From positions 558,001-622,000 of the forward strand of contig OY782877.1 in assembly GCA_963678445.1 (NCBI GenBank): DNA of 64,000 nt, written 5' to 3'. The position numbers were made by a program, and so were the translations under genes. Below the pieces are notes generated by a model, which was not told the DNA's origin, did no database searches, and saw only the letters and a list, made by a program, of their open reading frames with translations. Of this stretch, positions 53,441 through 61,955 are shown one piece after another (within the stretch, counting starts at the first letter, position 1; each line of letters starts with the position of its first letter). The DNA is from G963678445 sp963678445 (GTDB lineage: Bacteria; Hydrogenedentota; Hydrogenedentia; Hydrogenedentales; G963678445).

Positions 53441-54754
53441 TCAGCTTTGTGCGCCTGCTTGCGTTTGTATGCGTTCGACTTTGGCCCATACGCGCAGAAT
53501 TCCGTTTCTATGCTGTTTTGTGCGGGTCAATCCTGCAAAGCCGCTTGTAGTGTTTGTGGCGCTGGAGCGTTGGAGGCTGCCGAGGAGGTACACGCCGCCG
53601 GAGGCTATCACGGTTTCGCCGGTGAGCACGTCTTTGGTTTCGATGGGTATGCTTTCGTCTACGTAACCGGAGACTTCGCCTAGTTGCAGGTCGTAGACCA
53701 GGCTGGCTTGTTCTCGGCCCCAGTCGCGGAGGGATACGGCGAAATTAAAGCCGACGTCTACATTCTGGTATCCGGAGACTGAGACAGCACCGGTTTCTGA
53801 GGTGGTGTATTGTGGGACGGGAATGCTTTCTACTTTCTGCAAGGAAGCCTTGCCGCCATCGACCAAAAGCAGAAGGGGACGCGCAACTATACGCACGTCA
53901 GAGCGTTCTATTTCGCATCGCAGGGCGGCGTCCAGCTCGGCTTTGTAATTCGTGGCGCTGTCCACATCAGAGAGCAACACGGCCAGCCGTATATCGTCCT
54001 GGATGTCCAATCCGGTTGTTTTGATGTCGGTGTTCGTCTCTTGCAAAAGGTACAGCTGAACAGCCCACACACTGACATCGAGGCTCTGAAGCTTTTGCAC
54101 TATCTCCGCCGCTTTTCGTATGGCTTCTATTTCGTCGGCAACAATGACGCTACCATCTTGCAGTACGGTTACAACGCCTTGCTCGGTTTTGACGGCGTTA
54201 AGCACGGGTTCTATTTCGTCGACTTTGGCGCGGAGCACTTTTCCTACGAAGTAAGCCCTATCGGTTTTCTTCGGTTCACCGAGAAAGTAGAGACGTCCGT
54301 ATTCGGCAAGGCTAACGTTAAGACGTCGTGCAACCACCATAAGCACGTCTTTTGCGGGGATATCTTCCACGCTCAAGGAAATTAGGCTTTCGTCAAGCGC
54401 TTCGGCCCAGACCACAGAAAGCCCGGTGTCACTGGCGAATTGTCGCAGGAATGCACCCACAGTCATGGATTCGACGCGGTAGCTGCAGGTTTCATTGCTA
54501 GCTGTCTCCGTGGGTAACGTCGTCGACTGATTGACCTTTGCCTGCTGATATATCTGTTCCCAGTGCGGGGATTGCGCCGAGGACGGACCGGCGTTTACGC
54601 TGTGTTGGCAGCCCGCCAACAAAAACCCGAGTAAGGTCAGTAAATACAATATAACCGCCGTTTCGATTAACTTCCTTGACCGTCTTCCCATAGTAACCGG
54701 TTTCTGTGAGAGTATCTCCCACCATGTAACTTGCTCCACTTTCAAAGACTGCAT
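53441..54754 (-). CDS. Inovirus secretin (pIV-like outer-membrane export channel)
   Basis: A 437-residue protein. A signal region with lipobox LLGFLLAGCQHS is near residues 37-50. N0/N1-type domains follow (VGAFLRQFASDTGLSVVWAEALDESLISLSVEDIPAKDVLMVVARRL). The C-terminal secretin part has VRIVARPLLLLVDGGKASLQKVESIPVPQ, VGFNFAVSLRD, and ETVIASGGVYLLGSLQR. It forms the channel through which virions leave. ATG 54754 has GGAAGGA seven nt upstream, so the first 257 nt overlap the zot gene in another frame; ATG 54691 is an alternative. Confidence 0.88.
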   Translation of the reverse strand: MQSLKVEQVTWWEILSQKPVTMGRRSRKLIETAVILYLLTLLGFLLAGCQHSVNAGPSSAQSPHWEQIYQQAKVNQSTTLPTETASNETCSYRVESMTVGAFLRQFASDTGLSVVWAEALDESLISLSVEDIPAKDVLMVVARRLNVSLAEYGRLYFLGEPKKTDRAYFVGKVLRAKVDEIEPVLNAVKTEQGVVTVLQDGSVIVADEIEAIRKAAEIVQKLQSLDVSVWAVQLYLLQETNTDIKTTGLDIQDDIRLAVLLSDVDSATNYKAELDAALRCEIERSDVRIVARPLLLLVDGGKASLQKVESIPVPQYTTSETGAVSVSGYQNVDVGFNFAVSLRDWGREQASLVYDLQLGEVSGYVDESIPIETKDVLTGETVIASGGVYLLGSLQRSSATNTTSGFAGLTRTKQHRNGILRVWAKVERIQTQAGAQS

Positions 54755-56045
54755 AGTTGTTTCCTTCCGGGTTTTCGCCCAACATCACAAGGCGTGAGGC
54801 TTCGTTTTTGAGACGGTCTACTTCGTCACGCAGGCTGTCGATTTCGGCGTAGAGCACTTCACGTTCAAGAATGACTTGCGGCATGTCCTTTGCCCGGTAC
54901 TCCCGAACGCCTTCTACGTCGAAATCGGTTCGTACTAAAACAGGGTTCAGGTCCATGAGCTTTTCTGCGTCGCCCTTTTCGATTTCAACGGTTCCAGATT
55001 CGATAGCGCCGTCCAAGTCTGGCTTGCTTTCCGTTTCCGCGCCTTCAACCATTGCAGCCCCGGCTGTCATGGATTCCATAGAGGAAACAAAGCATTCAAT
55101 TCCCATGACCAGCCCGCCACCGAAAAAAAACCAGACGCCCAGAAGCAGCAATACAACACGGGAAGAGAGCGCCCAGGCGTTTCTACTGATAAACCAAGCC
55201 AATAACCCCGGCCAGCTCCGCCGTTCCCATTGCTTTTGCGAGGGCTTAGCTACCTTTTCGTAGGACTCACCTGGGGAAACCGCGCCGGCCGGCGCTTCGC
55301 CAGGCGTTTCTTTTCCTACATCTTGGTAACTTTCGTTTTCTTCACGTTGACGGCGGTGGGGCTTGGCGTAGGAGTTGTACAGCTCGTAGTAACGCGGCGT
55401 AGGGTAGATGCGCTTGGAAAGTCCAGTCTTTACCCACTTCCGGTCTACCTTGCGTTTTTCGATTTGCCAGATACAGGGAGACCAGTAGCCAATAGCCTTG
55501 GCCTTCAGTTCGTACCAGTCGCCCATCTGGATTTTAAAAAGTGGGTCGCGCTCGGTTTCTTGATTGACCAGTTCGACCCGGAGGCCGACCATATTGACCA
55601 GACGCTTATCCACTGAATCTAAGTCTTGCGTCAGGAATTCAATCGTTGCACCATCGTGACGGATTTCCGCTATCCATTCCCGCCATAAGCGCCGCCGTTC
55701 CACTTCGCCGGTCTTGGGTGCGTAGTGATGGAACTCATCGAACTGCAGATGTGCGCCCGCAAGGTCTGCGGCGTCCATTTCCCAGGGCCCCTGAACGCTA
55801 CCCTCTTTAGTCCAGGCGTTCACCGTTTCGCGGTCGATGACTTGTATGCGCCGCCGTACTATATCCTCTGATATTTTGTGACGCTTGGCGGCTTCAATAA
55901 CAATCTCATCCACGTTGAGAGGAATGGTGGTGTAGAGGACACCGGAATGCTCCGGTAGCCATTCATCCATGACGAAGGCCGGACCGCGTGAATACGACTT
56001 ATAGCCACCCATCGGGGCAGTTGTCAGATATGCAACAGTATTCAT
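54498..56045 (-). CDS. Zot-domain morphogenesis ATPase (pI-like)
   Basis: A 515-residue protein with the Zot/pI layout. The N-terminal cytoplasmic ATPase has a variant P-loop (LTTAPMGGYKSYS) and Walker B-like LQFDEFHHY. A basic juxtamembrane stretch leads into a single transmembrane helix at about residues 295-318 (VVLLLLGVWFFFGGGLVMG), and a periplasmic coiled region (EREVLYAEIDSLRDEVDRLKNEAS) follows. pI proteins work with the secretin to assemble virions at the membrane. It starts 4 nt after the pVI-like gene and overlaps the secretin gene. Confidence 0.92.
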   Translation of the reverse strand: MNTVAYLTTAPMGGYKSYSRGPAFVMDEWLPEHSGVLYTTIPLNVDEIVIEAAKRHKISEDIVRRRIQVIDRETVNAWTKEGSVQGPWEMDAADLAGAHLQFDEFHHYAPKTGEVERRRLWREWIAEIRHDGATIEFLTQDLDSVDKRLVNMVGLRVELVNQETERDPLFKIQMGDWYELKAKAIGYWSPCIWQIEKRKVDRKWVKTGLSKRIYPTPRYYELYNSYAKPHRRQREENESYQDVGKETPGEAPAGAVSPGESYEKVAKPSQKQWERRSWPGLLAWFISRNAWALSSRVVLLLLGVWFFFGGGLVMGIECFVSSMESMTAGAAMVEGAETESKPDLDGAIESGTVEIEKGDAEKLMDLNPVLVRTDFDVEGVREYRAKDMPQVILEREVLYAEIDSLRDEVDRLKNEASRLVMLGENPEGNNYAVFESGASYMVGDTLTETGYYGKTVKEVNRNGGYIVFTDLTRVFVGGLPTQRKRRSVLGAIPALGTDISAGKGQSVDDVTHGDS

Positions 56046-56049
56046 AGGC

Positions 56050-56352
56050 TTAACTCAGGGTGGGAATGTGTTTTTTAATCGTGCGGTAGGTGAACACTAG
56101 AATCTGAATATTTAGGTAGATGACAAAAAGCCCCAAAGCAAAATCGAGCGGAAACCAATAGTTAGCAATTTTTAAGTAAGGGGCTAACTCTTCTACATGA
56201 ACGTTTTCAAAGACAGGGAGTTTTTCCAAAATAAACGAAAAAAGATTCGTTAAAATAGGCTCAATTTTTGCGATGAGAAAACGAACAAAATCCTCTAAGG
56301 TCTTCAGAAGCCATCCACAAAAATCTTTGTACCAGTCTGTCATGAAATCCAT
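56050..56352 (-). CDS. pVI-like minor coat / membrane protein
   Basis: A 100-residue hydrophobic protein. An amphipathic N-terminal half (VRFLIAKIEPILTNLFSFILEKLP) is followed by a membrane helix (FALGLFVIYLNIQILVFTY) and a basic end. Size, hydrophobicity and place between the adsorption protein and Zot match gVI of filamentous phages (often annotated DUF2523). The call is based on synteny more than on sequence identity. Confidence 0.75.
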   Translation of the reverse strand: MDFMTDWYKDFCGWLLKTLEDFVRFLIAKIEPILTNLFSFILEKLPVFENVHVEELAPYLKIANYWFPLDFALGLFVIYLNIQILVFTYRTIKKHIPTLS

Positions 56353-56364
56353 AAAATCTACTTT

Positions 56365-58242
56365 CTATGTTAATTTAAACAACAACCGCATGACGGCACG
56401 GTAGAAAAAAACGATGCATACAATTTCTAAGAGAAGACGCACGAGCCACCTGAAAGTACCCAAAGCAGAAGACCAAGGCTTATCATCGGGCATCAAATTA
56501 ACGTCAAAGGTGTAATCGTCGGGGTGCCCAATAGAAACGCCCATTACCTCGGTAGGCAATGTAATTTGAAAGGTTAGGTTTTCCTCACCGTCTGGCATCA
56601 GACGATTTATATAGGATTCAGCAGAAAGCGCCGACAAAACCCCTTCAACATCGTCACCAGCGTCAATAAAAACGGTCCCGCCACCTTCACCTTCGTTGGT
56701 TACCGGTCCCTCTCCTCCACTCAAAATACCACCGAGACTTTCCTCAAATTCGTCTTGACTCATACCACCACCTAAACCATCACCGACAACATTTTCTAAA
56801 GCTCGCCCGAAAGCGGTTTCCATCGAACCAATGTTATTACGAATTCCCTCAGAAACCTCCTTGTCAATATCCTTATTCGCCTCCCAAACCCCAGCGGCAA
56901 TAGCGTCTGCTAGGCTCCCTTTCGTATTTTGCAGGGCAGATTGAACGGAATTAGCTATATCTTGCGGTGTTAAGGTTGTAGGGTCGGGGTCATTCGGCTG
57001 CGGGTCGTTATCAACTTCATCTCCGGGGCTCGGTGTATATTCCGGCGGCGTTTCGTCTTCCGGTTCTGGGTCGTCGTCGTACTGGCCTGCACCGGGGTTA
57101 TAGCTTGGCGATGGTGCCCAATTAGGAACACGCACGTCATTAGATATATGGCTGCCGCTTGGAGGATGTGAGTAGCTATTGTGTGGGTTACTTCCGTATT
57201 CTGCTTCCGCCGCATCCGGCCAACTATCGCCGTCTGAATCCATTGGCGTACTGCTGGCGTTGTTCGGGTCGGCGCCGTAGTAATCTTCCAAACCATTAGG
57301 AACGCCGTCCATATCAGAATCCCCCCATGCGGATTCGTAGTCTGGGTACGAATTCTGGCTTATTCCGTTACTACCACACGGATGACTGTCCGGATTTGCA
57401 ACCCCCGTACCCGCCCACAGTTCAAACGGGTCTGAGTAGCCATCCCCGTCAGAGTCAATAAGCGTGTTATCCGGTTTCGTTGGGTCCGAACCGAAAGAGA
57501 GTTCATCCTGATTAGGCACCCCATCCCCATCAGCATCAGAGTCAGAACCGTTAGCAATTCCGTCCCCGTCAATGTCGCCATCAGGGTCCATTCCCATAAA
57601 ATTACTTAAAGCTTCCGGGTCTACGAAATATGCGCCCTGCTCAGGGAATAGGTCATTTTGGTCCGGCGTGCCGTCACCATCCGTGTCCGTAGGCGTATCG
57701 TTAGGGTCGTCCGGGTCGGTACCGCAACTGCCCTCCTGATAATCAGATATACCGTCCCCGTCGGAATCCGTATTATAATCGTCTTGCTCTGCCTCCGGCT
57801 GTATATTTTCATCAAAAGGATCACCATCATCCTGATTCATTTCCCATCCATCCGGCACCCCATCACCATCAATATCACCATCCCCCAAATCACGCCAACC
57901 CAGTCCCGCCCCTCCCAGCGCATCCCCCAGACCCTCGCGTGTCGTTATAACCGTTAGCACAACACCCGAATCCGGCACCTCTAGACCTCCTGAACAAACC
58001 CCGTCCTCATCGTTGCTATTATGCGAGCGGCTTACCGGAGTGACCGTGATATACCGCTGTGTAGTCCCATGGTAAAAAGCACGCACCAGAACCTTAACTC
58101 CATCGCCATAGCAAGCCGTACATTCCCCGATAAGCGTCATACTCGTATAACCACGGCTAGAGAGATAGCTGAGAAGCGATGGAACCGCCCACAAGTCACG
58201 CGTCAAAAGGCAGAGAGCCAGTACTAAAAAAAGTCGTTTCAT
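56365..58242 (-). CDS. Adsorption (pIII-like) minor coat protein with calcium-binding thrombospondin type 3 repeats
   Basis: A 625-residue protein in the gIII position. A signal peptide ends near LWAV. An N-terminal domain has cysteine pairs (ECTACYGDG, GVCSGG). About 280 residues (about 115-395) of DxDGDGxxD-type repeats follow, e.g. DIDGDGVPDGWE and DSDADGDGVPNQDE. Then come a Pro/Asp-rich linker, a glycine-rich helical region and a C-terminal membrane anchor (EIVCIVFFYRAVMRLLF). pIII anchors in the membrane before assembly and binds the host receptor. The calcium repeats resemble those of the host's own giant protein at 20-25 kb. Confidence 0.85.
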   Translation of the reverse strand: MKRLFLVLALCLLTRDLWAVPSLLSYLSSRGYTSMTLIGECTACYGDGVKVLVRAFYHGTTQRYITVTPVSRSHNSNDEDGVCSGGLEVPDSGVVLTVITTREGLGDALGGAGLGWRDLGDGDIDGDGVPDGWEMNQDDGDPFDENIQPEAEQDDYNTDSDGDGISDYQEGSCGTDPDDPNDTPTDTDGDGTPDQNDLFPEQGAYFVDPEALSNFMGMDPDGDIDGDGIANGSDSDADGDGVPNQDELSFGSDPTKPDNTLIDSDGDGYSDPFELWAGTGVANPDSHPCGSNGISQNSYPDYESAWGDSDMDGVPNGLEDYYGADPNNASSTPMDSDGDSWPDAAEAEYGSNPHNSYSHPPSGSHISNDVRVPNWAPSPSYNPGAGQYDDDPEPEDETPPEYTPSPGDEVDNDPQPNDPDPTTLTPQDIANSVQSALQNTKGSLADAIAAGVWEANKDIDKEVSEGIRNNIGSMETAFGRALENVVGDGLGGGMSQDEFEESLGGILSGGEGPVTNEGEGGGTVFIDAGDDVEGVLSALSAESYINRLMPDGEENLTFQITLPTEVMGVSIGHPDDYTFDVNLMPDDKPWSSALGTFRWLVRLLLEIVCIVFFYRAVMRLLFKLT

Positions 58243-58391
58243 TAAAAATGACGCTCCCTCATTAAATTACGAATCATTCCCCAGAACTGCCCCGCAGCAA
58301 TAAAACCTAAGCCACACACAACCGCCGTTTGAAGTTTTATGACCATATCCAGCTTTTCCGATATTGCAGTCAGCAACGCTATCTCCGTCAT
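58242..58391 (-). CDS. Small phage membrane protein, 49 residues
   Basis: Reads MTEIALLTAISEKLDMVIKL, then a hydrophobic segment (TAVVCGLGFIAAGQFWGMI) and a basic end (RNLMRERHF). GAGGTG lies six nt before the ATG. Its stop overlaps the adsorption gene start as TAATG, so translation is coupled. The size and topology suit a minor coat protein or a pIX/pVII-type membrane peptide. Confidence 0.75.
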   Translation of the reverse strand: MTEIALLTAISEKLDMVIKLQTAVVCGLGFIAAGQFWGMIRNLMRERHF

Positions 58392-58447
58392 TCTTGCACC
58401 TCACAAAAAAGTAGAGGGGGAACGGTTTCCCGTCCCCCCGGCTGGAA

Positions 58448-58747
58448 TTACACACCGGCTGCTTTTTTCAACCAACGGCATCCAATCCAGACCAAACTGA
58501 ATGCGGTATACCCGCCAACCGCTACAGCTACAATGCCGCCCAGACTGGCAATACCGGCCGCGATGTAATCACCCATCGTTACACCTTCGCCCAGCGGCTG
58601 AGGAAGCGTAACCGTCGACTGAGCGTACACCTGTTGAGCCCCGAACACCGCAGCCGCACAGACCGCCAGAGCAGCAACCTTACAACGACCTACAACGTCG
58701 ACAGCCTTCTGATTCAGACTTTTCATTCCATCCCAAATTTTCAACAT
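58448..58747 (-). CDS. Major coat protein (pVIII-like) precursor
   Basis: A 99-residue precursor. The long signal peptide (VAALAVCAAAVFGAQQVYA) would be cut before QSTVTL, leaving a ~58-residue mature protein. The mature chain has an N-terminal amphipathic part, one membrane helix (IAAGIASLGGIVAVAVGGYTAFSLVWI) and a basic C-terminus (RWLKKAAGV) that would contact the DNA. This is the layout of filamentous phage pVIII. AAGGAG lies 8 nt before the ATG. Confidence 0.9.
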   Translation of the reverse strand: MLKIWDGMKSLNQKAVDVVGRCKVAALAVCAAAVFGAQQVYAQSTVTLPQPLGEGVTMGDYIAAGIASLGGIVAVAVGGYTAFSLVWIGCRWLKKAAGV

Positions 58748-58807
58748 GATTTCTTCTCCTTACATTGTTTGTTTACACTGACCTACACAAAAATTCGTTC
58801 TGATGTT

Positions 58808-58948
58808 TTAGCGCTTGAGATCTCCACCCCAGAACGAAAAAAGACCATAACCAAAGAAAATCTTTAGTACATAAAACATGCAGATATGGAAGACCAAAGC
58901 CAACCAAAAATAGTGAAAGAAAAAACCCCAGGGACTAACGAATTCCAT
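58808..58948 (-). CDS. Small hydrophobic phage protein, 46 residues
   Basis: Starts MEFVSPWGFFFHYF at ATG 58948 (AGGAAGG about 11 nt upstream). A single long hydrophobic stretch (WLALVFHICMFYVLKIFFGYGLF) fits a pVII/pIX-like tip protein, which lies just before gVIII in filamentous phages. The upstream in-frame ATG 58993 would overlap the preceding gene. Confidence 0.6.
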   Translation of the reverse strand: MEFVSPWGFFFHYFWLALVFHICMFYVLKIFFGYGLFSFWGGDLKR

Positions 58949-58964
58949 ATCTACAAAAACCTTC

Positions 58965-59291
58965 CTAATTATTCTTCTCAGGCAAATGAACATGAACAGG
59001 AAAGCTCCGACAGCCCAAAAAAGCCGCTAAAGCCTCCAAATCCCTACTCGTAATCGACATCTGAGAACCGCAGCAGCGAACTTTATCTAATTCGTCAGAA
59101 TCGAAATTCCGCTTTCCTTCGTAGACCTCCAAATATTCGGGTTTATACAAACAAAACGAAAGTCCGTTTAAAGCGCGCAGCTCATAAAGTGAAAGGCTTG
59201 ATTGCTGTTCAAAATCCAACGACCGGAAACGGTCCAAGATTTCAGCGCCAACGAGATAAGGAACTTCGTATTCGTAAAAAGGCTTATCCAT
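58965..59291 (-). CDS. Hypothetical phage protein, 108 residues
   Basis: A soluble, acidic protein with a pair of cysteines (VRCCGSQ). It lies between the ssDNA-binding-like gene (12 nt upstream) and the small hydrophobic gene. I recognise no family. It may be a replication or ssDNA accessory protein by position. Confidence 0.65.
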   Translation of the reverse strand: MDKPFYEYEVPYLVGAEILDRFRSLDFEQQSSLSLYELRALNGLSFCLYKPEYLEVYEGKRNFDSDELDKVRCCGSQMSITSRDLEALAAFLGCRSFPVHVHLPEKNN

Positions 59292-59302
59292 TGGAATCCC
59301 CT

Positions 59303-59632
59303 TTACGCGTTAGCTGCTTTTTTGGAGGTGGGAGGAAGAGAGACGACCTTCCCAAAATCGACCGCCCCAAGGAATTTTGCAGAAGCAAGCCCCAGCTCCA
59401 TACGGCCACGGTTGTTTTGCATAGGCCGCATCTCGAATTCATAGAGACCTGGCACCTGCGGAAGAGAGACATCCGCCGGTTTCCCCGTTTTGAAAGTCTT
59501 CAAGCCCGTGTACTTGTCGGAATCCTCCTTGTACTCCAAATCAAGGTACTCCAACACAGCCCCACTACGGACAACCCCTGTTTTTTCGTCCACCATTTCC
59601 CATGGTTTCAATCCAAATACTAAAACCTTCAT
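59303..59632 (-). CDS. Candidate ssDNA-binding protein (gV-like)
   Basis: A 109-residue protein from ATG 59632, with AGGGAG about 9 nt upstream. The sequence is beta-rich (MKVLVFGLKPWEMVDEKTG, AVLEYLDLEYKED, GLYEFEMRPMQNNRGRMEL) and ends in a lysine-rich tail. It is the first gene of the structural block, as gV is in filamentous phages. The call is based on size, fold prediction and synteny only. Confidence 0.6.
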   Translation of the reverse strand: MKVLVFGLKPWEMVDEKTGVVRSGAVLEYLDLEYKEDSDKYTGLKTFKTGKPADVSLPQVPGLYEFEMRPMQNNRGRMELGLASAKFLGAVDFGKVVSLPPTSKKAANA

Positions 59633-59814
59633 AGTCCATTTCTCCCTGTGGCCTTCCCGGCCGGTTTTTGCCGAGCAGATACAAAAAAAGCCCGGCAGTT
59701 TCGTTGTAGGAAACCGCCGAGCTTGGGCGTTTAAAAAATGGACCTCACCCCCCAATGTAAGTACATCGCGAATTCGAAACTTTCTACTAAAAACGGTTTA
59801 TTTTTTTCGAAATC

Positions 59815-59921
59815 TTTTGATATACTTCGAGCGGGGGGCACCGAGGCAGTCGGTCAGACTTACTTAGCGGTGTTCCTCAGGCCTCGCGAAGCTGCAACTT
59901 CGTGGGGCCACTTTTTTTTTC
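59815..59921 (+). ncRNA. Candidate phage small RNA with its own promoter and terminator
   Basis: An extended -10 element TGATATACT (59818-59826) points to transcription starting near 59832. Ninety nucleotides on, ggcc-tcgcgaag-ctgcaa-cttcgtg-gggcc (59880-59909) forms a strong hairpin followed by ten T (59912-59920). The interior can pair caccg/cggtg (59839-59873). No ORF on this strand explains the terminator. The -35 box is weak. It lies divergent from the structural gene block. Confidence 0.5.
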
Positions 59922-60090
59922 AACTATGAAATTAAACGTATCAGAAAAAATTTTCTATGTCAAGTACTTTTTGCTACTTTTTAAAAAATTTGCTGCGTCT
60001 TAATGAATTTTGCTTCATAAGTCACATAAATGATATCTTTTAGCCCGCATGTATTACAGCAAACGAATGGCAAACAGTAAGGAGGTAGCC

Positions 60091-60783
60091 ATGTGGAAAT
60101 GCCCCCAATGCGGCGTAGAAAACTGGGATAATGCTAACGTATGCACCCGCTGTCGAAAATTCCGCTCTGAGCTTTTCCGGGAAAAGAAAGAGCAAGAAGA
60201 AAATGTAAAACAGGTGCAGGAAGAAAAACAAAGGCAGGACAACAAAAGCTTGACCTTGGACCCTCCCTTCACAACAAAACTAAAAATAGCTTTCGGATGG
60301 TCAATGGCCTTTACCCCATTTGTTATTCTTTTTTCTTTCATACTTGCTATTATTCTTATTTTCTGTGTTGACCGATATTTCTACTTTTCGTTGAAAGCCA
60401 TAGTCGACAAATTAGAATCAGAAATCACAGGGCTTTCAAAAGGGCTTTCAAAAGTCGACAAGCATCCATTTACAGGATTCATCAACCCCACTAAAAATAC
60501 CTCTGCTCCTGTCAGGAAAAGGCCTAGCGCAATTGAAAAAAAACATCAAATAGTTAACAAACAACCCAACCCCGCCGAGGAAGCCCGTGGGATTATCAAC
60601 GAAGCCTCTGTCCCTGTCAGGGGAAGGCCTAAAGCAATCGAAAAAAAACATCGAACCGTCAACACGAGACCTAACCCCGCCGAGGAAGCCCGCAAAATTG
60701 TCAAGGAAGCCCTTGAGCCTGCCGAGGAAGCCCGTAGATTTATTCGAGAAACCCAAGAATCTTTTGGAAAGCTTGATTATTGA
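60091..60783 (+). CDS. Zinc-ribbon membrane protein, prophage cargo
   Basis: A 230-residue protein from ATG 60091 with AAGGAGG six nt upstream. The N-terminus is a zinc ribbon, MWKCPQCGVENWDNANVCTRC, followed by a charged linker and a membrane helix (FTPFVILFSFILAIILIFCV). The C-terminal tail has two ~33-residue repeats (PV-R-RP-AIEKKH--VN--PNPAEEAR) and then a partial third. It converges with the integrase gene near attR. Not an inovirus core gene; function unknown. Confidence 0.75.
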   Translation: MWKCPQCGVENWDNANVCTRCRKFRSELFREKKEQEENVKQVQEEKQRQDNKSLTLDPPFTTKLKIAFGWSMAFTPFVILFSFILAIILIFCVDRYFYFSLKAIVDKLESEITGLSKGLSKVDKHPFTGFINPTKNTSAPVRKRPSAIEKKHQIVNKQPNPAEEARGIINEASVPVRGRPKAIEKKHRTVNTRPNPAEEARKIVKEALEPAEEARRFIRETQESFGKLDY

Positions 60784-60811
60784 CATCAAAAACATATTAC
60801 GTTACGCGCTT

Positions 60812-61864
60812 TCAGAATCGGTCAATGTCTGCATCATAGTCCTGCAATCCTGCGTAATGCTTAGCCGTCACATTTACGCTGGAATGTCCCATCCATTTTG
60901 AAATCTTGTATAGACTCGTTCCGCTAATGGCATGCTGACTGCCGAAGGTATGCCGTAGAATCTGAAAATTCACCCCTTCTACCTCGGCTTTTTCTGCTAC
61001 CGTTTTTAAAGCTTTCTTGGGTTCATAGCGATAAAGTGCGCGCCCCGTTGACGGGCGATTACTCGTAAAAAGGAAGCCTTGTTTTTTTCGATGGAGATAC
61101 AGGGTAGTGTGTAGGCGTGTACTCAAAGGGACGGTACGTTCTTCATTGTCTTTCAGTTCAAAACCTTCGTGCCGCTGAATACGTATAAGCTTCTTTTCAA
61201 AATCGAACCATTCCCAACGTGCATTAACCATTTCATTTTTTCGCATACCTGCATAGATGCCCAGCATCAGCAACCAGTACAAGGCCTGTGAATAGTCGTT
61301 CGCAACAGTTAGTAGGCGTTCTATTTCCTCCACTTTTAAAAACGTGGGCTGTGTTTTGGGGATTTTGTAGCGTTCGACACCGATAAAAGGGTTTTCACCA
61401 TCAAAAAGCTTTAGTTTTATAGCATGGTTGAATATGGCCTGTAGGTGCCGTAGGGCATCGTTGATAGATTCGTCTTTCAGTGGCCGGCCACGCATGCCTT
61501 TTCGTTTCAGGCGCTGCTTGAAACGTTCAACATGCTGACGCTTGATGTCTTTGAGTCGTCGAGCCCCAGTGAAATCACGTAGCTGTTGCCAGAAATTCCG
61601 TTCTATCTCCAGGGTCTTAGGTCGTTTATGGTCCTCAGCCCATCGAAAATAGGTCTGTTCAAAATCATCAAGGCGTGGGTTTAGGTTTGTCTTAAAAAAA
61701 CGGTCCGCATTCTCGTGATACTCGGCAATCCGTTTCTGACGGAGAAGTAGCGCTTCCCGCTTCGATTCCACCTTGAGCGATTCCCAGCGGGTTTCTCCAT
61801 CAAGCTGGTACTTCCAATGCCAGTACCGCCCTTGCTTAATCAATGTTCCGTTTGTGATAGCCAT
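60812..61864 (-). CDS. int: Tyrosine-type site-specific integrase
   Basis: A ~350-residue integrase from ATG 61864; a longer frame from TTG 61900 has no ribosome site. The N-terminal arm-binding part (LIKQGRYWHWKYQLDGETRWESL) and SAM-like domain are followed by the catalytic core: GIYAGMRKNEMVNARW (first Arg), ILRHTFGSQ (second Arg), KWMGHSSVNVTAKHYAGL (His and nucleophile Tyr). The residue three before the second Arg, normally His, is Gln. It lies right beside attR and the tRNA-Val gene it uses as its target. Confidence 0.93.
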   Translation of the reverse strand: MAITNGTLIKQGRYWHWKYQLDGETRWESLKVESKREALLLRQKRIAEYHENADRFFKTNLNPRLDDFEQTYFRWAEDHKRPKTLEIERNFWQQLRDFTGARRLKDIKRQHVERFKQRLKRKGMRGRPLKDESINDALRHLQAIFNHAIKLKLFDGENPFIGVERYKIPKTQPTFLKVEEIERLLTVANDYSQALYWLLMLGIYAGMRKNEMVNARWEWFDFEKKLIRIQRHEGFELKDNEERTVPLSTRLHTTLYLHRKKQGFLFTSNRPSTGRALYRYEPKKALKTVAEKAEVEGVNFQILRHTFGSQHAISGTSLYKISKWMGHSSVNVTAKHYAGLQDYDADIDRF

Positions 61865-61906
61865 AAACGAAATTGTTGTGTTTTTGTTGGAAAAAATCAA
61901 GTCAAA

Positions 61907-61949
61907 AAAAATAGCCCAATGACCTATTTTTGTAAGTCATTGAGCTTTA
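61907..61949 (-). terminator. Phage-supplied terminator for the restored tRNA-Val
   Basis: On the minus strand: AGCTCAATGAC, 12-nt loop, GTCATTGGGCT, ATTTTTTTTG. It mirrors the host terminator at 48740-48786 (shared CAATGAC/GTCATTG stem core) but differs elsewhere. It lies between the tRNA 3' end and the integrase gene. Confidence 0.85.
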
Positions 61950-61955
61950 AGTACT

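Noticed and set aside
58267..58455. 62-codon minus-strand ORF between the coat and adsorption genes
   Set aside because: The overlapping 49-codon frame at 58242-58391 has a better ribosome site, a membrane helix and TAATG coupling.
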